NCBI GenBank assembly: GCA_947258985.1
Contig: CAMYKI010000057.1
Coordinates: forward strand, 1-41,216
Length of the DNA: 41,216 nt
DNA from: an uncultured Acidimicrobiaceae bacterium
GTDB lineage: Bacteria > Actinomycetota > Acidimicrobiia > Spongiisociales > UBA5794
Reading direction: 5' to 3'
The translations under genes were made by a program, and so were the position numbers. Numbering within the stretch: the first letter of the stretch is position 1; every line of letters begins with the position of its first letter. Below the pieces are notes generated by a model. That model saw only the letters and a program-made list of their open reading frames with translations. It did no database searches and was not told where the DNA came from. Shown here piece by piece: positions 31,647 to 39,595 of this stretch.

Positions 31647-32876
31647 CTAGTCGAGTTGCTCGAAGTCGGTGATGCTGAACGCCAACCCTCCATCGACGGC
31701 GACCGCCTCAGTGTCGATGATCGCCTGTTCCGGATATCCGAAGACCGGGTGATAGACGACGTCGACATCGGTGCCGTCGACTACTGCCAGGCCGATCATC
31801 TCGAGCGCATCGTCGATGAGGAACACGTGGGCACCGGTCTCCTCGTTGGTGCTGAGCAACCTGACCGAATCGAGCTCTCCGTCTGCAATGGTGATATCGA
31901 AGGGCCCGGCAACTTCCTCCGGACAGAGGCAGTGGATTGCCAGCACGTACCGATAGGTAGGTACGGCGCTCTCCTGCCAGCGCAGAGCGGCGGTCTCAAC
32001 TTGCTCGAGGTCATCGAGGTCAATCTCCGGCTCAATGGGTGGCGATGTTGAGATCAAGTCGATGGTGACCACCATTGTGAACCTGCCATCGAAGAACCCG
32101 TCATCGACATCCTCAGCCTCGATGCGGAACCATCTTGGATAGCCGTAGACAGGATCCATCCGCACGTCGACGGCGAGGATGCCCTCGTCAATGAGCTCGG
32201 CAGAGTCCGTGAACCATTCCTCCAAGTCTGCGAACGCCGAATCGATATTCAGGCCAGGATCGAGATCCGTCCGGTGGGCTGCGTCATCGAGGGCGACGGT
32301 ATCGACGACTCGCCCATCTCGAACGTCCACCTGGAATGTGCCGCTTTCCGGACAGGTGCAGTCGAAGCGAAAGATGTAGCGGTAGGAGTCGAGCTGCTGC
32401 GCTTCCCACCGCCGCTGGGCGGCATGCAGCTCCGCTACGGACTCGACGATGGGCATCGCCGCCAGGTCCCGGTAGTGCACCTGCACGTCGGATTCACCAT
32501 CGGAGTCCCGGTCGATGTCGATGCGGGTCGGATACCCGTAGTCAGGGTCGTAGTCGACCTCCACCGATGCGCCCTCTCGGATGGATCTCTCGATGGTCTC
32601 GAAGGCGTCATCGATGGTCTCCAGGTCTGCACCCAGCGAAACCACATCGCCGTCCCGAACGGCCAGTGTCTGTGCCTCAGGGTCACCGGCAACCGCCCCA
32701 TCTGAGCGATTCACCGTGTAGTCAGCGGGGGCCGCATCTGCCCACAGCTCCTGCGCTGCAGTAAGGCGGCCGAGCTCACCGTCGATCCCCCCGCCAGGGT
32801 CGGTGGTCGTGATCGCCGTCGATCCCCCACAAGCTGAAAGGGCGATCACCGCGGCTAGGAATGCGATCAGTTTCAT
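31647..32876 (-). CDS. Lipoprotein with three DUF6174-like repeats
   Basis: The 409-residue product has a lipoprotein signal (MKLIAFLAAVIALSACGGS, Cys16). Then come three copies of a roughly 120-residue module: a helix with a W or R (AAQELWADA; AAQRRWEAQ; TAALRWQES), a Tyr strand (YTVNR; YRYIFRFDCTCPES; YRYVLAIHCLCPEE), a DG-turn strand, a Glu-rich helix (TIDDAFETIERSI; NIDSAFADLEEWF; LIDDALEMIGLA) and the ending VxYDPxYGYP (DYDPDYGYPTR; RMDPVYGYPRW; VYHPVFGYPEQ). This matches the DUF6174 pattern. Modules 2 and 3 keep a CxCP pair; module 1 has lost it. It probably acts outside the membrane; its ligand is unknown. A much longer frame upstream is not supported. Confidence 0.75.
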   Translation of the reverse strand: MKLIAFLAAVIALSACGGSTAITTTDPGGGIDGELGRLTAAQELWADAAPADYTVNRSDGAVAGDPEAQTLAVRDGDVVSLGADLETIDDAFETIERSIREGASVEVDYDPDYGYPTRIDIDRDSDGESDVQVHYRDLAAMPIVESVAELHAAQRRWEAQQLDSYRYIFRFDCTCPESGTFQVDVRDGRVVDTVALDDAAHRTDLDPGLNIDSAFADLEEWFTDSAELIDEGILAVDVRMDPVYGYPRWFRIEAEDVDDGFFDGRFTMVVTIDLISTSPPIEPEIDLDDLEQVETAALRWQESAVPTYRYVLAIHCLCPEEVAGPFDITIADGELDSVRLLSTNEETGAHVFLIDDALEMIGLAVVDGTDVDVVYHPVFGYPEQAIIDTEAVAVDGGLAFSITDFEQLD

Positions 32877-32965
32877 GACATGCAGACGCACGCAGCCCGG
32901 CACACGGTTCCCGAGATTCATGTCACGGTATCGGCAAGCGAGCGCCGCTCCTGAGCCGAGGGCTG

Positions 32966-33799
32966 CTACCAGTCCACCAGATCGGGATTCTCGAGGAGCC
33001 GGCGTAGCGCGGATCCGAAGCGCGCTGCCGGTCCTCCGTCTACCACGCGATGGTCTATCTGCACGGTCACATCGAGCACACGGCGCACCGCCACCTCGCC
33101 ATCGACGATCCACGGGCGATCGGTTGCTCCCCCAACGAGCACTTGGAGGGAAGCCAGCGACATGACGCTGATCACAGCACCACTGCCGCCAAGCATCATC
33201 CCAACCGAAGACACCGCTACGGTGCCGATGCGGCGTCGGACTGTCGTGGATCGTCTCGACACGAAGTAGACCAACGAGGGAAAGCCGGGTAGCCAGCCGG
33301 CGGCCCTTCCCCAGCGCTCCATCAGCCAACCGTACTCGGTGCTTCCGGGACGAGTCTTGACATCGCGCAACTCGGTCGACATCTCTCCCACCGATCGTTC
33401 CTCGGTGTTGCGGACGACATAGGCAAGGGGGAATAGCCCGGTTGTACTTGGCACTTCGATCATCGTTGCGATGTTGACCTGTGGATGGACCGCCAGCCGT
33501 CCGAGCCAATCCCGGTAGGCGTGTACTTCCGGATGGGCCACCACCGCCCGACCGACACACGCGAGCACGTAGGCGGTTGGAGAGGCGTCGACGGCATCCA
33601 GCCGGGCCCACGCTTCGGTGACATCAACCTGGACCACGGCCGTCATCGGCGCCATGCGCCGTCCTGCTCGCATCGCTCCGAGCACCCACTTGCGTCTCGC
33701 CGGAAGCGAGCGTCGCGTTACCGGTTCCACGTCAACACCATGGATGAACGGCGGTCGTTGCGCAAGGGCAGCCACCCACGGAATCGCCCCCGACAGCAC
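32966..33799 (-). CDS. Stand-alone 2-oxoacid dehydrogenase E2 acyltransferase-like domain
   Basis: The product contains the catalytic domain of lipoyl acyltransferases: VQVDVTEAWARLDAVDASPTAYVLACVGRAV, NIATMIEVPSTTGLFPLAYVVRN, VAVSSVGMMLGGSGAVISVMS and the active-site DHRVVDGGPAARFGSALRRLLENP (HRVVDG; His and Asp). There is no lipoyl domain or E3-binding domain, so it is not a complete E2. Such single-domain proteins are known in actinobacteria but their reaction is unclear. The frame is open up to 33964, but that part looks non-coding; the GTG at 33799 is a guess and a GTG at 33730 is also possible. Confidence 0.75.
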   Translation of the reverse strand: MLSGAIPWVAALAQRPPFIHGVDVEPVTRRSLPARRKWVLGAMRAGRRMAPMTAVVQVDVTEAWARLDAVDASPTAYVLACVGRAVVAHPEVHAYRDWLGRLAVHPQVNIATMIEVPSTTGLFPLAYVVRNTEERSVGEMSTELRDVKTRPGSTEYGWLMERWGRAAGWLPGFPSLVYFVSRRSTTVRRRIGTVAVSSVGMMLGGSGAVISVMSLASLQVLVGGATDRPWIVDGEVAVRRVLDVTVQIDHRVVDGGPAARFGSALRRLLENPDLVDW

Positions 33800-34016
33800 G
33801 TGCTCACGATTCTCGCTCCGTGATCTGACAGCAATACCCGATACGCACGCGCTTGGTGGCCGCGCCCGCACGTTGCGTTGACATATTCGAAATTGCCGGT
33901 CGGATCCAGAAGAATTCCCCCGAAATGGACTGCAAGAGATACATCGGCTGAGCAGGTTCGACACTGATCACCGCGAGGGAAAGTGATCCGGGCGCAACCG
34001 CGTGGGGCGAGTGAGG
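33800..34016. other. Gap with a Cys/His-bearing open stretch, unresolved
   Basis: No gene can be secured. One minus-strand frame (about 33800-33985) reads DQCRTCSADVSLAVHFGG and later NATCGRGH, suggesting a small CxxC/C-H metal-binding protein or its relic, but it has no ATG, GTG or TTG at a sensible place. The stretch sits between the E2-like gene and the multicopper oxidase remnant. Confidence 0.3.
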
Positions 34017-34205
34017 CGGAACCGTTACGCAACCCAACGGCTACGTCGAGAACGCTCCGAAGGACACGGTCACGGCGCTGCCGGGCCAGATCACCCGGGT
34101 CAAGGCGACCTTCGACAGCCGGGACGATATGTGTGGCACTGCCACATCCTGTCCCACGAGGACCACGAGATGATGCGGGTCCTCCACGTCGGACCGGGAG
34201 CCTGA
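34017..34205 (+). pseudogene. Remnant of a multicopper oxidase (C-terminal end)
   Basis: In one plus frame about 34020-34108 reads GYVENAPKDTVTALPGQITR and on to VKATFD; after a frame change near 34110 it continues PGRYVWHCHILSHEDHEMMR and VLHVGPGA to the stop at 34203-34205. The second part is the hallmark C-terminal copper ligand segment (HCHxxxHEDxxMM) of multicopper oxidases, with the Cys and His ligands still present. The rest of the gene is missing, a stop lies just upstream at about 34017, and the two parts are in different frames. It is a dead fragment. Confidence 0.78.
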
Positions 34206-34222
34206 TCAAACCCAGCAGACAA

Positions 34223-34256
34223 GAGGAAGGGGCCGTCTTCCGACGGCCCCTTCCTC
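34223..34256. terminator. Strong bidirectional hairpin terminator
   Basis: GAGGAAGGGGCCGTC and GACGGCCCCTTCCTC form a perfect 15-bp stem with a 4-nt TTCC loop. It lies directly after the minus-strand ferredoxin gene, in whose direction TTGTCT follows, and after the plus-strand oxidase remnant. The intact terminator suggests a once-functional oxidase gene or service to the ferredoxin gene. Confidence 0.75.
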
Positions 34257-34264
34257 CTTATGGT

Positions 34265-35563
34265 CTAGGCCCGCGACTCGACTTGCCGTTTGACGAGACC
34301 GAGCATCGTCGAGACGAACTTAGAGCGGATGGTCTGGTTCGCCATCGCCATCTTCCACGGAGGCATCTTCTCGAGCACCCGCAGAGACGTCGCCGCCAGC
34401 GGAGCCAGTTTGCTGCCCACGTTGTCGAGCAGCAGGTCGCCCAGTTTGCCGCGTTCGATGGCCATCAGCGCCACCCGCTCCATCGTGTCAGCCGGGATGT
34501 ACACGGGTTCGTCGCGCTGGTCCATGCCGTGGGCGTCCCAGCGGCATACGTCGTGACAGACGCCGCATCCCAAGCAGCGTTCGGCGTCGATGATGGCCCA
34601 GTTCTTGCGCATCCCTTTGCCGTTGGTGGGTTCGATCGAGATGGCTCCCGCCGGACAGGCTTTGGCACACTTCGTGCAACCGCGACAAATGGTCTCGTCA
34701 ATCGTGGCCAGCCAGTTGGACGGGACGATCCCGTCGTAGATCTCGTACTTCTTGATCGACCGCATCATCCCGCAGCAGCATCCGCAGCAGTTACACATGT
34801 ACGACACAGAGTCGCGCACGTTGTCACCCGTCTGGGCAAGGCCGGCGGCCTTGGCCTCCTCGAGGATTCCCATCGCTTCTTCGTTGGTGATGAGTTCGCC
34901 GAGGCCCGACCGGGCCAGCGTTTGGGCGGCAGAGTTGAAGGTAAGGCACGTCCGAACCGGGGCATCACACCCCTCGCCGCGGAATTGGGCGTCCTTGCGG
35001 CATGGGCACAGACTCACTGCCACGGCCGTTGCCGACTCCACGGCATGAGTGGCCCGCTCCCAGTCGAGGATCTCGCTCTCAGCGGGCAATGACTCTTCGC
35101 GCACCAGCGACCGACCGAGCTGCGTACTCCCCCGGAACACGCTGCGCACGAAATCCTCATCGTCGAATAGGTCCTCGAAGGCTTCGGCATACTCCTCCAT
35201 CGGAGCGTCGGGGCGCTCCCGCATGAACGTGTATTCGAAGAATCCGATGACGACCGGGGCCGCCATCACATAACGAGTCCCCTTCATATCGAAGTCGAGC
35301 ACCAGTCCGCGTTCGGCCATCGACGTGATGTGGGCATCGACATCGTCGAGATCGCGGTCGAGTCGCTCTGCCAGCTTGGGGAGCGCGATGATCTGGGGAA
35401 GCTGACGGGCGACATGGGCATCTTCGGGTGTGAAGAGCAACCGGAGGACGCGTCGCATCGCCTCTGAATCCGGCGCGCCGGTGACGTTGCGGTCGAGCCT
35501 CTCCTGGAGGAGCCGGTACTCCTGGTCGACGTCCAGTTCTTCGACAACTGTTGTATGGCCCAT
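34265..35563 (-). CDS. Cysteine-rich double 4Fe-4S ferredoxin-domain protein
   Basis: The 432-residue protein has a winged-helix-like N-terminal part (PQIIALPKLAERLDRDLDDVDAHITSMAERGLVLDFDMKG, about 55-95), then a Cys-containing middle domain (LCPCRKDAQF, GEGCDAPVRTCLTF), a remarkable cluster CNCCGCCCG (257-265), and two 4Fe-4S clusters: C293-C296-C299-C303 and C330-C333-C336-C340. C303 and C340 close each set across the pair in the usual way. Likely an electron carrier or redox sensor protein in the cytoplasm. The start at 35563 is set by AGGGG 6 nt upstream; a longer frame adds 85 non-family residues. The gene ends at a strong terminator. Confidence 0.82.
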   Translation of the reverse strand: MGHTTVVEELDVDQEYRLLQERLDRNVTGAPDSEAMRRVLRLLFTPEDAHVARQLPQIIALPKLAERLDRDLDDVDAHITSMAERGLVLDFDMKGTRYVMAAPVVIGFFEYTFMRERPDAPMEEYAEAFEDLFDDEDFVRSVFRGSTQLGRSLVREESLPAESEILDWERATHAVESATAVAVSLCPCRKDAQFRGEGCDAPVRTCLTFNSAAQTLARSGLGELITNEEAMGILEEAKAAGLAQTGDNVRDSVSYMCNCCGCCCGMMRSIKKYEIYDGIVPSNWLATIDETICRGCTKCAKACPAGAISIEPTNGKGMRKNWAIIDAERCLGCGVCHDVCRWDAHGMDQRDEPVYIPADTMERVALMAIERGKLGDLLLDNVGSKLAPLAATSLRVLEKMPPWKMAMANQTIRSKFVSTMLGLVKRQVESRA

Positions 35564-35692
35564 CTGGTCCCCTTCGCTCCTTCTGAGGACCATCATGCGT
35601 GGTTTCGCAGCCGTAGTCCAGGGCCTATCAGCCCCCAACTGCCGTAGCCGATCTGGGGGTAGATCCCCCATGTGCTCACAGCCGGCGGAACG

Positions 35693-35698
35693 TACGGT
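35693..35698 (+). promoter_or_regulatory. -10 box of a leaderless promoter for the acyltransferase gene
   Basis: TACGGT, 6 nt, then ATG at 35705. No Shine-Dalgarno sequence is visible. Confidence 0.45.
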
Positions 35699-35704
35699 AC
35701 GGGT

Positions 35705-37027
35705 ATGAAGAAGTACCTGGCATACACCCGCAAGTTGGCCGAGGCGACACCGTCGGCTCGTAACCGCGTCGTGGATTTCTGGCGTGTCGTCGCCATCATT
35801 GTTGTGGTCTTCGGCCACTGGCTGGCGGCGTCGATCTGGCTCCGCCCGGACGGAGAGATCGAACTGCTCAATTCACTCGAGTGGGTGCCCTACGCCGGCT
35901 GGATCACCTGGATCGTGCAAGTGATGCCGGTCTTCTTCCTGGCTGGCGGATATGCCAATGCCCGGGGTCTCGGCAAGGTGGAACGAGGCGATGAACAGCG
36001 CAGGAATTGGATCACCGCCCGGGTCAGACGAATGTTCACGCCCGTCATCCCGCTCCTTCTCGTCTGGGTTCTGCTCATCCTCGTCATGCGGACATTCGTG
36101 CCGGCGGAGGTCGTATACGCCGGGGCGATGTCGGCAACCGTCCCCCTGTGGTTTCTGGCCGTTTATCTCACCCTCACGGCTCTCGCCCCGTTCACGTACA
36201 GGTGGTGGCTGCGCTCCGGGCCCGTCACCGTCGTGTGGCTGCTCGCCGCGGCGATCGCGGTTGACGTTGCCCGCTTCGGGTTCGACGTTCCTGGGATCGG
36301 TTGGGCCAATTTCGTCTTCGTTTGGGCCGCCGTGCACCAGTTCGGCTACTGGTGGTCGACACGGGACGACGGCGCCGGAGTCTCCACCGGCGTCGGGTGG
36401 GTGGTCTCAGCCGCATCGCTCGGGCTGCTGGTTGCTCTCACCTGGAGCGGCCTCTACCCGGTGGCGATGGTCGGCATCCCCGGTGCTGCGGAAACCAACA
36501 TGACGCCGCCGACCTTCGCCATGGTTGTCCTGGGGACCATGCAGCTCGGTGTCATCTGGGGAACGCAACCGGTGGTCCGCCGCTTCACCGCAAAGGCCGG
36601 GGCATGGCACGCCGTGGTTTCCATTTCGGGCGTCATCATGACCATCTACCTCTGGCATCTGTCCGCGATGTCCCTGGTCGCCGCGGCCGGGCTGTTCACG
36701 TTCGACGGTCGCTTCTTCGAGATCGAGCCGGGAACGACGGCCTGGTGGCTCACCCGGCCGTTGTGGCTCGGCATCCTGGTCGTAGCGACTCTGGCCCTCG
36801 TCGCGGTGTTCGCCCGATTCGAGTGGCGAATCAACCGCAAACCCGCCCCGCAGCGGGTTGCGGTCGTGGTTGCCGGCCTGCTCCTGACCGCCGGTTCTGC
36901 CGCCGCCGTCGCCACCATGGGCATCGCCACCCGGGACGCAGTGGTCCAATGGACGGTCCCTGCCGCGGCCGTCGCCGGAGCTGCTCTGCTGGGTGCGCTT
37001 CCCAGCAGCAGACGCGGCAACACATAG
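35705..37027 (+). CDS. Acyltransferase-3 family membrane protein
   Basis: The 440-residue protein has ten or so TM helices and the acyltransferase-3 (OafA-like) pattern: RNRVVDFWRVVAIIVVVFGHWLAA, with the family-type Arg-x-x-Asp and a His at the membrane edge, VMPVFFLAGGYANARG, the charged RRNWITARVRRMFTPVIPLL loop, VPLWFLAVYLTLTALAPFTYRWW, and VSISGVIMTIYLWHLSAM near the end. Such proteins acetylate or acylate sugars, lipids or cell-wall glycans across the membrane. The ATG at 35705 follows the leaderless -10 box; an upstream ATG at 35672 would precede it. The following gene is a nucleoside-hydrolase lipoprotein about 100 nt on. Confidence 0.86.
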   Translation: MKKYLAYTRKLAEATPSARNRVVDFWRVVAIIVVVFGHWLAASIWLRPDGEIELLNSLEWVPYAGWITWIVQVMPVFFLAGGYANARGLGKVERGDEQRRNWITARVRRMFTPVIPLLLVWVLLILVMRTFVPAEVVYAGAMSATVPLWFLAVYLTLTALAPFTYRWWLRSGPVTVVWLLAAAIAVDVARFGFDVPGIGWANFVFVWAAVHQFGYWWSTRDDGAGVSTGVGWVVSAASLGLLVALTWSGLYPVAMVGIPGAAETNMTPPTFAMVVLGTMQLGVIWGTQPVVRRFTAKAGAWHAVVSISGVIMTIYLWHLSAMSLVAAAGLFTFDGRFFEIEPGTTAWWLTRPLWLGILVVATLALVAVFARFEWRINRKPAPQRVAVVVAGLLLTAGSAAAVATMGIATRDAVVQWTVPAAAVAGAALLGALPSSRRGNT

Positions 37028-37128
37028 GCTCGCGATCCAGGGCTGCCGGCGGCGAAAAAGGGACCTGGTCGGGCCTGTTCGGATGTCGGCGGTGGTGCGA
37101 GAATGAGGTGTTCACAGGAGGCTCGAAC

Positions 37129-38460
37129 TTGCGTATCGTCCGGACTCTTTTCTTACTCATCTGTGCGATCGTGCTGCTCACCGCATGCAGCGGCGACGAT
37201 GACGTCACTCGTGTCGTCATCGACAGCGACGGGGCGTTCGACGATATCAAGGCAATCCTCTACCTCCTCGAGCAGCCCGACATCGAGGTCGTTGCACTCA
37301 CCTTCTCCGGGACGGGGATTGCCCACTGCCCGGCTGCAGCCGAGAATGCGAGCGCTGTGCTCGAGCGGCTCGATGCACCCGAGATCCCGGTGGCATGCGG
37401 CCGGACCACACCACTCGAGGGCGACAATGAAGCACCCGATATGTGGCGCGCATCGGCAGACACCCTCGGAGGTGTCGCATTGCCGGATCCACGACCGCTG
37501 CACCAGGCCGGCGCCGTTGACCTGCTTTCGAACGTGCTCGCCGATACGGACGACGTCGTGATCGTTGCCCTCGGACCGCTCACCAATCTCGCCGAGGCCG
37601 TGCAGGCAGATGCCGACGTGTTCGCCAATACATCAATGATGTATCTGATGGGCGGAGCCGTTGATGCCGGGGGCAACGTACTCGACGATGCGGACGCAGA
37701 GTTCAATATCTGGGCAGATCCGACGGCCGCCCAGATCGTTTTCGACACCGACGTCCCCATCACCCTCGTCCCGCTGGATGCCACCAACCACGTGCCGATC
37801 ACGCCCTATCTATATGACGCTGTCGCCGCTCATCGCGACTACTCCGAGACATCCCGGTTCACTGCCGACTACCTGGAGGTGAGCCCACTGTTCGGCGGCA
37901 TGTACCACTGGGACGAACTGGCTGCTGTTGTGGCGATCGACGAGTCGGTAGCCACACTCGAAGAGCGTTCGCTGGTAGTCGACACCGCCGGCGCCACGAT
38001 CGAGGACCCGTCCGGGCGGGTCACCCGGGTTGCCGTGGCGGCCGACCCAGAGGCCTTCGAGGCTCATTTCTACTCGGCCATCATCGGGACGCCCAACCCC
38101 GGCATAGCCGAATGGACACCCGACGCCGTCCTGACCTGGGACGGATCGAGCTGCTCATACGAGGGACCCGACCCGCTACCCGACGACCTGTGGATAAGGC
38201 TCGACAACAACGCCGACGAAGGTTTCGTTGCGTTTGTCACCGGCATCTACGACGCCGGCACCACAGTTGCCGACTTCGAAGCATCGCTGGCTGCGGGGGC
38301 GCCCGGTGCCCCCGATTGGTGGCTCGAACGTGCCGTCATTGCGGTTCCGGCGGGCGCTCGCGATGTATGGCCCACCAGCGGAGGACCGTCGATAACCGCT
38401 CTTTGCTACGCCGACCCGACAAAGGTCTGGGAAGTGGCCGGCCCTCGCCTACCTAACTAG
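37129..38460 (+). CDS. Lipoprotein with inosine-uridine nucleoside hydrolase domain
   Basis: The start is TTG at 37129, with AGGAGG and a 7-nt spacer upstream. The signal LRIVRTLFLLICAIVLLTAC gives a lipobox with Cys20. The hydrolase domain follows at once: VVIDSDGAFDDIKAILYLL (Asp32, Asp34, Asp38, Asp39), the Ca2+ motif of IU-nucleoside hydrolases. Later motifs are VALGPLTNLAEAV and MGGAVDAGGNVLDDADAEFNIWADPTAAQIVF, the family signature. The C-terminal about 140 residues (from WDGSSCSYEG) are an added beta domain not found in the standard enzyme. An exported nucleoside hydrolase suggests nucleoside salvage outside the membrane. A much longer upstream frame is a shadow of the acyltransferase gene. 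Confidence 0.85.
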   Translation: MRIVRTLFLLICAIVLLTACSGDDDVTRVVIDSDGAFDDIKAILYLLEQPDIEVVALTFSGTGIAHCPAAAENASAVLERLDAPEIPVACGRTTPLEGDNEAPDMWRASADTLGGVALPDPRPLHQAGAVDLLSNVLADTDDVVIVALGPLTNLAEAVQADADVFANTSMMYLMGGAVDAGGNVLDDADAEFNIWADPTAAQIVFDTDVPITLVPLDATNHVPITPYLYDAVAAHRDYSETSRFTADYLEVSPLFGGMYHWDELAAVVAIDESVATLEERSLVVDTAGATIEDPSGRVTRVAVAADPEAFEAHFYSAIIGTPNPGIAEWTPDAVLTWDGSSCSYEGPDPLPDDLWIRLDNNADEGFVAFVTGIYDAGTTVADFEASLAAGAPGAPDWWLERAVIAVPAGARDVWPTSGGPSITALCYADPTKVWEVAGPRLPN

Positions 38461-38462
38461 TA

Positions 38463-38477
38463 ACCACTATTAGTGGT
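38463..38477. repeat. Palindrome ACCACT-N3-AGTGGT after the nucleoside hydrolase gene
   Basis: A perfect 6-bp inverted repeat with 3-nt spacer, directly after the TAG stop and about 65 nt before the next start. It has the same arms and spacing as the one at 5660-5674, here with ATT as spacer. It could be an operator of the next gene or a weak terminator. Confidence 0.4.
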
Positions 38478-38509
38478 ATTCTGGGCTTCTCAGATCACTT
38501 TCTGTGGCA

Positions 38510-38515
38510 TAGTAT
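38510..38515 (+). promoter_or_regulatory. -10 box for the acidic secreted protein gene
   Basis: TAGTAT lies 27 nt before the GTG start. The leader would contain the GAGAGGA ribosome binding site, so this gene is not leaderless. No good -35 box is visible. Confidence 0.4.
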
Positions 38516-38542
38516 GACCCACAGCGAAGCGAGAGGACCACA

Positions 38543-39595
38543 GTGAGAACCAGATGGGCCACCCTTGTAGCCGTCGCCGTGCTGGCGAGTGCAATGATCG
38601 CACCCGGTACCGCGTCGGCCAGCACAACCGAAGCCATAGCCGATACCGGCGGAATGACGCTGCTGACGCTTGGCGTCGGCGGCTCCCCTCTCGACATCAC
38701 AGTCACGCTTGACGAGATCGGCCACATCACGGAGGTCGCCGTCGGTGACGCCGACCGGATCAGCGGCGAAGGCGACCACAGAGTCCGGTTCTCCCACGAG
38801 GACGACGGCACCCGGATATCCGTCCAGGCCAAGAACCACAAGCTGGCCGCCGACGTGAAGGCCGCCGATTTGGCCGACGTAGTCGGAACACACGAGTGGC
38901 GAGCCCCGCTATTTGGCTCGACCGAAGACACGGTCGTGAGTTTCGAAGTAGTCGACAACGGCGGCTATCCGGAGTTGGTGGTCCATAAGGTCCTGTCGGC
39001 CGCAGAGTTCGTAGTCGGCGAGGTCGACAACGAAACCGAAGAGGGCGAAGCCGAGTCGAGCGTGAAGATCGTCTTCACTCAGGACGGCTCCACCATGACG
39101 CTGAAGATCCAGGTTTCGATGGATTCGGACGATGACGACGAGGATTCCTCTGTCAAGCTGAGGATCGTGCTGCGAGGCAAGGATGTACAGAACCGCCGCG
39201 GCGAGGCCATCGATGATCTCATGGGCAAACACACCTGGGATGGCCATCTCTGCGACGGCAGCGTCGTAGCGATCACCTACAACATCTCGGATTCCGGCGA
39301 TGTCACCGTCGTCGAAGGGACCGGCGAGTACGAAATCAAGGACATGCCGCACGGATTCGTTGCCGAGTTCGACGGCTCGAAGGTGAAGCTCACAATCGAG
39401 CTGAAGGAGACCCAGGACGGCGAGTGGGACCTCAAGGTTCGCTCCAAGAGCACCGACAAATGCAATCCGAGCGATGACCGGGATCGCGGCAACGATGGTG
39501 ACGCCGATGACGACGACGAGTCGGAGCAACCCGGCCGGCGCGACAAGGACAAGAAGAACAAGGATGACGATGAGGACGAGGAAGACGACGACTGA
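38543..39595 (+). CDS. Secreted acidic protein with poly-Asp/Lys tail, unknown function
   Basis: The 350-residue product starts GTG, with GAGAGGA upstream, and has a signal peptide (TLVAVAVLASAMIAPGTASA) ending before about residue 27. The mature part has beta-rich, repeating strands (SSVKIVFTQDGSTMTLKIQV; SSVKLRIVLRGKDV; SKVKLTIELKETQDGEWDLKV) and no recognised family. It is very acidic, with a DSDDDDEDSS insertion and a C-terminal tail (from about 310) made almost wholly of Asp, Glu, Lys and Arg. The tail would suit Ca2+ binding or attachment to a charged surface, which is inference. It overlaps the next gene by 26 nt. An opposite-strand frame of 283 codons is a shadow. Confidence 0.72.
   Translation: MRTRWATLVAVAVLASAMIAPGTASASTTEAIADTGGMTLLTLGVGGSPLDITVTLDEIGHITEVAVGDADRISGEGDHRVRFSHEDDGTRISVQAKNHKLAADVKAADLADVVGTHEWRAPLFGSTEDTVVSFEVVDNGGYPELVVHKVLSAAEFVVGEVDNETEEGEAESSVKIVFTQDGSTMTLKIQVSMDSDDDDEDSSVKLRIVLRGKDVQNRRGEAIDDLMGKHTWDGHLCDGSVVAITYNISDSGDVTVVEGTGEYEIKDMPHGFVAEFDGSKVKLTIELKETQDGEWDLKVRSKSTDKCNPSDDRDRGNDGDADDDDESEQPGRRDKDKKNKDDDEDEEDDD

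Noticed and set aside
36301..37128. Upstream part of the 719-codon frame that contains the nucleoside hydrolase
   Set aside because: It overlaps the acyltransferase-3 gene in another frame and reads as Arg/Gly-rich nonsense; the TTG at 37129 with AGGAGG and a lipoprotein signal is the real start.
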